Of a stretch of DNA of 11,432 nt, positions 7,467-11,432 are shown in pieces. The stretch covers positions 1-11,432 of the forward strand of contig CBFIHR010000109.1 in the NCBI GenBank assembly GCA_965662365.1, in the 5' to 3' direction. The DNA is from CAWVWD01 sp965662365 (lineage in GTDB: Bacteria; Bacteroidota; Bacteroidia; Chitinophagales; Saprospiraceae). The translations under genes and the position numbers were made by a program. A model generated the notes under the pieces. That model was not told the origin of the DNA. It saw only the letters and a list, made by a program, of their open reading frames with translations, and did no database searches. Every line of letters begins with the position of its first letter. The first letter of the stretch is position 1.

Positions 7467-7742
7467 TTTTTTGACAAAAAAGTTTCTCTTTTATTAAATA
7501 TATTGACACTAGTAGCTAAGAAAATAGCATATTTAAAACATTTTGTTTTTTAAACCCAAGTAACAACAACTTATTGTTTTAATAAAGCATTAAAAGTTCC
7601 AATAAGTTGACTATATTAACTTAAGGCTTGATTAACAATTCATTTTTTTGACAAAATATCGTCGATATGACTTTATTTGACGAGGTCAATGATTCTTAAA
7701 AGACCAATCAGTTTATTTCGTGTTAACATAAGGGACTTAAAG

Positions 7743-7773
7743 TTTGTAAACAACATCAAATGCATTATATTTG
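7743..7773 (+). promoter_or_regulatory. sucC promoter, Bacteroidota type
   Basis: TTTG at 7743-7746 and TATATTTG at 7766-7773 match the phylum's -33 TTTG and -7 TAnnTTTG elements with a 19-nt spacer. Transcription should start near 7780, leaving a leader of about 70 nt before the sucC ATG. The near-inverted arms TTAAAGTTTG (7737-7746) and CAAACTTAAA (7776-7785; nine of ten positions pair) bracket the promoter and could be a regulator site. Confidence 0.75.
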
Positions 7774-7787
7774 TGCAAACTTAAATA

Positions 7788-7828
7788 GAGGTGGTATTTC
7801 GATTTTCACTAACAATTTTATCCACCTC
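7788..7828 (+). promoter_or_regulatory. Hairpin in the sucC leader
   Basis: GAGGTGG (7788-7794) is complementary to CCACCTC (7822-7828) across a 27-nt AT-rich loop. The left arm resembles a Shine-Dalgarno sequence but is about 57 nt from the start codon, so it is not an ordinary ribosome-binding site. A role in mRNA stability or leader control is possible but unproven. Confidence 0.4.
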
Positions 7829-7851
7829 CAAATCCACAATTTTAAAAAGAT

Positions 7852-9057
7852 ATGAATTTACACGAATATCAAGGAAAAGAGTTATTAGCAAGTTATGGTG
7901 TTGCTATTCAACGAGGTATTGTAGCGGACACACCTGAAGAAGCTGTTGAAGCCGCAAAAAAATTAACAGAAGAGACCGGAACAGGTTGGCACGTTGTGAA
8001 AGCACAGATTCACGCCGGTGGACGTGGAAAAGGTGGTGGAGTCAAATTAGCCAAAAGCCTCGACGAAGTCAAAGAACACGCTTCTAATATCTTAGGTATG
8101 ATGCTAAAAACACCTCAAACACCAGGTGGATTAGAAGGCCCAGGAAAATTAGTTCGTAAAGTATTAATCACAGAAGACGTATATGCTCCTGGCGAAAGTG
8201 AGCCAAAAGAATTTTACATTTCTGTATTAATGGATAGAGATAAGAAACGCAACGTGATCATTCACTCGACTGAAGGTGGAATGGATATCGAGGAAGTTGC
8301 GGAACATACGCCTGAGAAAATCTATAAAGTCTGGGTTGACCCTCGTATGGGTTTGATGCCTTATCAAGCACGTCAAGTAGCTTATAATTTAGGTTTAAGC
8401 GGAAAAGCATCAAAAGAAATGTACCGTTTTGTAACTAAATTATATGCAGCATTTGTTGGTTCTGACTCAAGTATGTTTGAAATCAATCCTGCTTTAAAAA
8501 CTTCTGATAACCGTGTAATCGCTGTCGATTCTAAAGTTGCTTTAGATGAAAACGCACTATTCCGTCACAAAGATTTAGCGGCTTTACGTGATGAGTCTGA
8601 AGAAGACCCAACAGAAGTGGAAGCAAAATCTTTTGGTTTAAACTTCGTGAAGTTAGATGGAAACGTCGGTTGTATGGTCAACGGAGCTGGTCTGGCAATG
8701 GCAACAATGGATATCATCAAGCTATCTGGTGGTTCTCCAGCAAACTTCTTAGATGTAGGTGGAACAGCTGATGCAGAACGTGTAGAAAATGCTTTCCGTA
8801 TCATCTTACGTGATGAGAATGTAAAAGCCATTTTAATCAATATTTTTGGTGGAATCGTTCGTTGTGATAGAGTGGCTCAAGGTGTCGTTGATGCTTATAA
8901 AAACATGGGTAATATCAATGTTCCTATCATCGTTCGTTTACAAGGTACAAATGCTGACATCGCTAAAGAATTGATTGATAACTCTGGGTTAGAAGTACAA
9001 TCTGTTATTTTATTAAAAGAAGCAGCAGATGCAGTAAACGCTGTTTTGAGTGCCTAA
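7852..9057 (+). CDS. sucC: SucC, succinyl-CoA ligase (ADP-forming) beta subunit
   Basis: Beta subunit of succinyl-CoA synthetase, which couples succinyl-CoA cleavage to nucleotide triphosphate synthesis in the TCA cycle. It begins MNLHEYQGKELL, the family N-terminus, followed by an ATP-grasp domain with GGRGKGGG at 56-63 and the metal-binding FEINP at 209-213. The C-terminal CoA-ligase domain has NGAGLAMATMD (277-287), GGTAD (303-307) and NIFGGI (330-335). The 401-residue length is slightly above the E. coli protein (388). Start is ATG at 7852. There is no Shine-Dalgarno sequence right before it, as is usual in this phylum. It appears to be a single-gene unit with its own promoter and terminator. 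The alpha subunit gene sucD is not adjacent and must lie elsewhere. Confidence 0.98.
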   Translation: MNLHEYQGKELLASYGVAIQRGIVADTPEEAVEAAKKLTEETGTGWHVVKAQIHAGGRGKGGGVKLAKSLDEVKEHASNILGMMLKTPQTPGGLEGPGKLVRKVLITEDVYAPGESEPKEFYISVLMDRDKKRNVIIHSTEGGMDIEEVAEHTPEKIYKVWVDPRMGLMPYQARQVAYNLGLSGKASKEMYRFVTKLYAAFVGSDSSMFEINPALKTSDNRVIAVDSKVALDENALFRHKDLAALRDESEEDPTEVEAKSFGLNFVKLDGNVGCMVNGAGLAMATMDIIKLSGGSPANFLDVGGTADAERVENAFRIILRDENVKAILINIFGGIVRCDRVAQGVVDAYKNMGNINVPIIVRLQGTNADIAKELIDNSGLEVQSVILLKEAADAVNAVLSA

Positions 9058-9108
9058 TTTTTAAGTATGAAATCTGAGGTGTGACGCATGTACACCTTAA
9101 TTATATAT

Positions 9109-9143
9109 AAAAGGCTATTCCGAGTTTCGGGGTAGCCTTTTTG
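9109..9143 (+). terminator. Intrinsic terminator of sucC
   Basis: AAAAGGCTATTCCGA (9109-9123) pairs over 15 bp with 9127-9141, including two G-U pairs, around a GTT loop. The right arm ends in a run of five T. It lies about 50 nt after the sucC stop. A weaker 6-bp hairpin, AGGTGT / ACACCT (9077-9082 with 9092-9097), precedes it. Confidence 0.92.
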
Positions 9144-9373
9144 TTATAAAAAATACTCCGTTCCAAACTAAGATTGTCTAAAAAAAATTAAGATTCAGGG
9201 AAATATTTCAAAAATTTATCTATATTTCGTAATCATCAATCTAACATATCCCCCAATATTTTGAACAACTTTTTTAACTTTTGATAGATTAGAACAGTGT
9301 TTATATAGATAATATTTTCGTTAAACTTTTTAAATACTTGAGTTAACGATCCTGTTAATATCACAATTCAAAG

Positions 9374-9409
9374 AGGTCGCAAATCTGAAATACCAGATTA
9401 GCAGCACCT
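9374..9409 (+). promoter_or_regulatory. Possible structured leader hairpin before the lipoprotein gene
   Basis: AGGT (9374-9377) pairs with ACCT (9406-9409), GC (9379-9380) with GC (9401-9402), and AATCTG (9382-9387) with CAGATT (9394-9399), around a 6-nt AAATAC loop. The stem is interrupted by small bulges, as in natural RNA elements. It ends 83 nt before the ATG. Function unknown; chance pairing is possible. Confidence 0.35.
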
Positions 9410-9492
9410 AAAGTATTTGGTTCATTCGAATTAAAAACTATACATTAGTTCTTTGATTTATTCATTCATCAAACACTATTAAAATTAATATT

Positions 9493-10416
9493 ATGATTCA
9501 ATCACGTAAAGGATTATTTGCTGTAATCATTATGCTAAGTGTCCTGGCAACGTCTTGTATTTCGAAAAAAGAACTTTCTAAAATACAAACGGAACACGAA
9601 AAAAGTTTGGCTGTCGCCAATGAACAACTTGGAAAATGTGGTGCCGAGTTAAGCAAATCTTTAGAAAGAATTTCGGCATTGGAGGGAGAACGTCAAAAAT
9701 TAAATGCAGAAATTAAGGGCTTGGAAAATGTAGTCGCACTTAAAGCAGAACAAATTGACGATTTAAAAAAACAACGAGACCAACAAGTGAATCAAGTTGG
9801 TGATTTGACCGTTTTATCTCAGTCTGCAAGTAATAATATCAAAGAAACTTTACAGCAATTAGAAAAGAAAGATAAATATATTCAATTGCTTCAAGCGGCT
9901 CGTACCAAGGCGGATTCTATTAATTTAGCCTTAGCGGTCAATCTAAAAAACGTATTAGAAGATGGAATTGACGATAAAGACGTAGAAGTAAAAGTGGATA
10001 AAACAGTCGTTTTTATTAATATTTCTGACAAAATGCTATTCAAGAGCGGTAGTGCTTCATTGACACCGAGAGCCTATGAAGTCTTAGAAAAAATCGCTAA
10101 AATCATCGAAAGTCGCCCTGAGTTAGAGGTGATGATTGAAGGTTATACGGACAGCGACCCGATTAGTACCAGTTGTATTACCGATAACTGGGATTTGAGC
10201 GTCAAACGCTCAACAACCGTCGTCCGTACTTTACAGAAAAACTACCAAATCGACCCTAATCGCTTAATCGCAGCCGGTCGAGGCCAATATAATGCGTTGA
10301 CCAGTAACGATACCGCTGCCGGCAAAGCGATGAACCGTAGAACTCGTATTATTTTGTTACCAAAATTAGGACAATTCTATGATTTACTGAATCCAAGTAA
10401 TGTGACCGTCGATTAG
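9493..10416 (+). CDS. OmpA/MotB-domain lipoprotein with a long coiled coil
   Basis: Predicted outer-membrane-associated lipoprotein of 307 residues that should bind peptidoglycan. Residues 1-21 form a signal peptide ending LATSC, with Cys22 as the lipidation site; this is a relaxed lipobox but acceptable for Bacteroidota. Residues from about 25 to 150 are charged and heptad-like (coiled coil). Residues from about 168 to 290 are an OmpA C-terminal-like domain with MLFKSGSASL (181-190), GYTDSDP (217-223), LSVKRS (235-240) and NRRTR (281-285), the usual peptidoglycan-contacting blocks. A similar layout occurs in cell-envelope linker proteins. Start is ATG at 9493. It stands alone between the sucC terminator and a palindrome. 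The exact biological role cannot be told from sequence. Confidence 0.9.
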   Translation: MIQSRKGLFAVIIMLSVLATSCISKKELSKIQTEHEKSLAVANEQLGKCGAELSKSLERISALEGERQKLNAEIKGLENVVALKAEQIDDLKKQRDQQVNQVGDLTVLSQSASNNIKETLQQLEKKDKYIQLLQAARTKADSINLALAVNLKNVLEDGIDDKDVEVKVDKTVVFINISDKMLFKSGSASLTPRAYEVLEKIAKIIESRPELEVMIEGYTDSDPISTSCITDNWDLSVKRSTTVVRTLQKNYQIDPNRLIAAGRGQYNALTSNDTAAGKAMNRRTRIILLPKLGQFYDLLNPSNVTVD

Positions 10417-10433
10417 TCGATTGATCGATGATT

Positions 10434-10466
10434 AAACCTGACAGATTTTGAAAATCTGTCAGGTTT
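10434..10466. repeat. Perfect 16-bp palindrome after the lipoprotein gene
   Basis: AAACCTGACAGATTTT (10434-10449) and AAAATCTGTCAGGTTT (10451-10466) are perfectly complementary around a single G, 17 nt after the stop codon. As RNA it would form a very stable hairpin. It ends in only three T, so it is a poor intrinsic terminator but could still block or protect the 3' end. Its sequence is unrelated to the transposase-associated palindromes that start 38 nt further on. Confidence 0.85.
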
Positions 10467-10503
10467 CTAAACTCATTCAACCCTTTTCCAACTCAAAAAA
10501 CCA

Positions 10504-10532
10504 TCAATCGGTGACTTGAAGTCACCGTTTGA
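10504..10532. repeat. REP-like palindrome upstream of the transposase gene
   Basis: CGGTGACTT (10509-10517) and AAGTCACCG (10519-10527) pair around one G. The stem extends by TCAA / TTGA (10504-10507 with 10529-10532) past a single mismatch. The right arm continues GTTTGACTA, matching the downstream copy. On the minus strand its foot reads ATAGTCAAACGG, one base from the GTAG foot of the downstream copy. Confidence 0.88.
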
Positions 10533-10554
10533 CTATGTACTAAACAAACAAAAA

Positions 10555-11280
10555 ATGATATACGAACCAAATACCATTTATCATATTTACAATCAAGGTA
10601 ACAACCGAATTCCGATATTCTATCAAGAACGGAATTATATCTATTTCTTAAAAAAAGTACGAAAGCACTTGTTACCAAATGTTGAGTTTTTAGCATACTG
10701 CCTAATGCCCAATCATTTTCATTTTTTGGTTTATACGAAACCTGAGGCGTGTGCAGCAAGTAAGCAGGCTTTGACTGGAGTTGGTGTTGGTAAATATAAT
10801 AAGTCAAGCGGTAAGTCAAGCGGTAAGTCAGGCGGTAAGTCAGGCGGTAAGTCAGGCGGTAAGTCAGGCGGTAAGTCAGGCGGTGACTTCGAGTCACCGC
10901 TTGACTGGGAAACCTCAGATGAGGCGTATATGCAAAATCTTAGTTACGAGTTATCTATTATGCTACGGTCTTACACTCGTGCGATTAATAAACAAGAAGG
11001 ACGAAGCGGTGCATTATTTCGTGAAAAAACAAAAGCGAAAAATGGAATTATTGATAGCTTCATAACAATTGATGGAAAAAATAAAGATTTGTTTTTTCAA
11101 CCCTCAAATAATTATCACCAAGTATGTTTTGATTATATTCACGATAATCCTGTAAAGGCTAAACTTTGTGCAAAGCCTATTGATTGGCGTTATTCATCGG
11201 CAAAGGATTATGCTGGTGTACGTAGGGGAACGTTGTGTAATCAAGATTTGGCTAAAGATTTAGGTTTGATATTTCGATAA
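10555..11280 (+). CDS. REP-associated tyrosine transposase (Y1_Tnp/HUH family) with internal KSGG repeats
   Basis: Predicted 241-residue single-strand DNA nuclease/transposase that would recognise REP hairpins. The N-terminus IYHIYNQGNNR is typical of Bacteroidota members. The HUH metal-binding motif is H54-F-H56 within MPNHFHFLV, and the catalytic tyrosine is probably Tyr140 in RSYTRAINKQ. The C-terminal block DYIHDNPVKA followed by WRYSS is conserved in the family. Between HUH and Tyr lie seven in-frame four-residue repeats (KSSG twice, KSGG five times; residues 83-110) and then DFESPLDW encoded by a REP palindrome. This lengthens the usual spacing by some 30 residues. I chose ATG 10555 because it gives the family N-terminus. 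A TTG at 10516 inside the upstream palindrome would add 13 residues. All catalytic motifs are present, so it may be active. Confidence 0.88.
   Translation: MIYEPNTIYHIYNQGNNRIPIFYQERNYIYFLKKVRKHLLPNVEFLAYCLMPNHFHFLVYTKPEACAASKQALTGVGVGKYNKSSGKSSGKSGGKSGGKSGGKSGGKSGGDFESPLDWETSDEAYMQNLSYELSIMLRSYTRAINKQEGRSGALFREKTKAKNGIIDSFITIDGKNKDLFFQPSNNYHQVCFDYIHDNPVKAKLCAKPIDWRYSSAKDYAGVRRGTLCNQDLAKDLGLIFR
10801..10884 (+). repeat. Seven tandem 12-bp repeats inside the transposase gene
   Basis: Two copies of AAGTCAAGCGGT (10801-10824) are followed by five copies of AAGTCAGGCGGT (10825-10884), with no other variation. Each copy encodes one KSSG or KSGG. The unit closely matches the left arm of the flanking palindromes (AGTCAAACGGT). 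The last copy is itself most of the left arm of the adjoining internal palindrome. Confidence 0.97.
10874..10906. repeat. REP-like palindrome within the transposase coding sequence
   Basis: AGTCAGGCGGTGACT (10874-10888) pairs over 15 positions (one G-T) with AGTCACCGCTTGACT (10892-10906) around TCG. The core CGGTGACT...AGTCACCG is identical to the two flanking palindromes; only the loop and one or two outer bases differ. It is translated as part of the transposase (DFESPLDW). Confidence 0.92.
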
Positions 11281-11295
11281 TTCATTCAGAAGTGT

Positions 11296-11328
11296 AGTCA
11301 AACGGTGACTTGAAGTCACCGTTTGACT
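11296..11328. repeat. Perfect REP-like palindrome downstream of the transposase gene, with GTAG foot
   Basis: AGTCAAACGGTGACTT (11296-11311) and AAGTCACCGTTTGACT (11313-11328) are perfectly complementary around one G, 15 nt after the transposase stop. GTAG (11294-11297) sits at the 5' foot; in E. coli a GTAG at this place is what the RAYT recognises and cleaves. It could also end transcription, although no real T-run follows. Confidence 0.92.
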
Positions 11329-11362
11329 TTGATTTAATTTGAGTTTTAATTTAGGGTTTATT

Positions 11363-11377
11363 AAACTTCGGAAGTTT
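11363..11377. repeat. Short palindrome at the right end
   Basis: AAACTTC and GAAGTTT pair over 7 bp around one G. It lies between the transposase gene and a possible convergent minus-strand gene, and could be a weak terminator or a minor repeat. Confidence 0.4.
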
Positions 11378-11384
11378 CATCAAT

Positions 11385-11432
11385 TTAAGACGCTTCCAAT
11401 GCCTTTTTCAATGCCTCAAGCCGACCTTGAAC
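11385..11432 (-). CDS. Possible C-terminal end of a minus-strand gene
   Basis: Reading the minus strand from the window edge gives an open frame of 15 codons, VQGRLEALKKALEAS, then TAA at 11387-11385. It looks like the end of a helical or coiled-coil protein and codon use resembles real genes, but it is far too short to identify. It may be chance. Confidence 0.4.
   Translation of the reverse strand, partial: VQGRLEALKKALEAS

Larger units (their letters stand above)
7401..7851. other. Divergent control region between mraZ and sucC
   Basis: This 451-nt AT-rich non-coding stretch separates divergent genes. Its left end holds the MraZ operator and -7 element. Next to them is a short palindrome, ACTTTTTT / AAAAAAGT around GAC (7465-7483), whose end overlaps the distal repeat. 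The right end (7743-7828) holds the sucC promoter and a leader hairpin. I see no gene or clear signal in the middle (about 7490-7735). Confidence 0.75.
9058..9492 (+). other. Non-coding stretch between sucC and the OmpA-like lipoprotein gene
   Basis: 435 nt without a supportable gene. It contains the sucC terminator, then an AT-rich segment (about 9150-9360) in which I see no feature, then a hairpin at 9374-9409. I could not find a convincing TTTG-N19-TAnnTTTG promoter for the downstream gene. TATATTTC at about 9221-9228 is one mismatch from the -7 consensus but has no good -33 partner. Confidence 0.6.
10504..11328 (+). mobile_element. RAYT transposase gene bracketed by REP-like palindromes
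   Basis: An 825-nt unit: palindrome, HUH/Y1 transposase gene, palindrome, with a third palindrome inside the gene. This is the arrangement described for REP-associated tyrosine transposases (RAYTs). Such genes are usually single-copy residents rather than classical insertion sequences. I found no target-site duplication or longer terminal inverted repeats. Boundaries are set at the outer palindromes and are therefore approximate. Confidence 0.75.

Noticed and set aside
7788..7794. GAGGTGG as the sucC ribosome-binding site
   Set aside because: It is about 57 nt from the ATG and paired in a hairpin; Bacteroidota genes commonly lack Shine-Dalgarno sequences.
9150..9360. Possible small gene or RNA in the AT-rich segment
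   Set aside because: I saw no open frame with coding character, no strong palindrome and no promoter match.
10801..10906. The 12-bp array as a CRISPR array or a centromere/iteron cluster
   Set aside because: Units are head-to-tail with no spacers, lie in frame inside a transposase gene and match the arm of the adjoining REP hairpin. No cas or replication gene is nearby.
10493..11065. Alternative open frames through the array on both strands (LTYR and QAVS repeats)
   Set aside because: Any frame stays open through a 12-bp repeat without stops. These frames have no family motifs and overlap the transposase, which has clear HUH and Tyr motifs.

Overview
The window looks like a chromosomal segment of a low-GC member of the Bacteroidota. 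This rests on four things. The division/cell-wall order mraZ-rsmH-ftsL-ftsI-murE-mraY-murD includes the short basic FtsL-like protein and the long MraY typical of that phylum. The penicillin-binding protein ends in a PASTA domain. The genes largely lack Shine-Dalgarno sequences. The sucC promoter fits the phylum's TTTG-N19-TAnnTTTG pattern. I cannot name the genus; something near the Saprospiria/Chitinophagia is a guess.

Positions 1-7400 are the start of a dcw cluster on the minus strand, read from mraZ (7400) down to murD, which runs off the left edge. MraZ is the cluster regulator and RsmH methylates 16S rRNA. The FtsL-like protein and FtsI belong to the septal peptidoglycan synthase. MurE, MraY and MurD build the UDP-MurNAc-peptide and lipid I. 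Just upstream of mraZ are three GTGGG-like repeats spaced exactly 10 nt apart, a convincing MraZ autoregulatory operator. Two gaps inside the cluster (mraY-murE and murE-ftsI) are filled by long composite palindromes. Both murE and ftsI appear to start with TTG.

Positions 7401-7851 are the divergent control region between mraZ and sucC. sucC (succinyl-CoA ligase beta subunit, plus strand) follows alone with its own promoter and a strong intrinsic terminator, and no sucD is next to it. A 435-nt non-coding stretch leads to a coiled-coil lipoprotein with an OmpA/MotB-type peptidoglycan-binding domain.

Positions 10434-11328 are the accessory part. A perfect 16-bp palindrome follows the OmpA-like gene. 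After it comes a REP-associated tyrosine transposase (RAYT, HUH/Y1 family) gene with a CGGTGACT...AGTCACCG palindrome at each end. The downstream copy has a GTAG tetranucleotide at its 5' foot, as known RAYT substrates do. The most unusual feature is inside the transposase gene: a third copy of this palindrome is preceded by seven in-frame 12-bp copies of its left arm. They are translated as KSSG/KSGG repeats between the HUH motif and the catalytic tyrosine. The element appears to carry, and to have amplified, its own target hairpin within its coding sequence. The right edge holds the last codons of a possible minus-strand gene.
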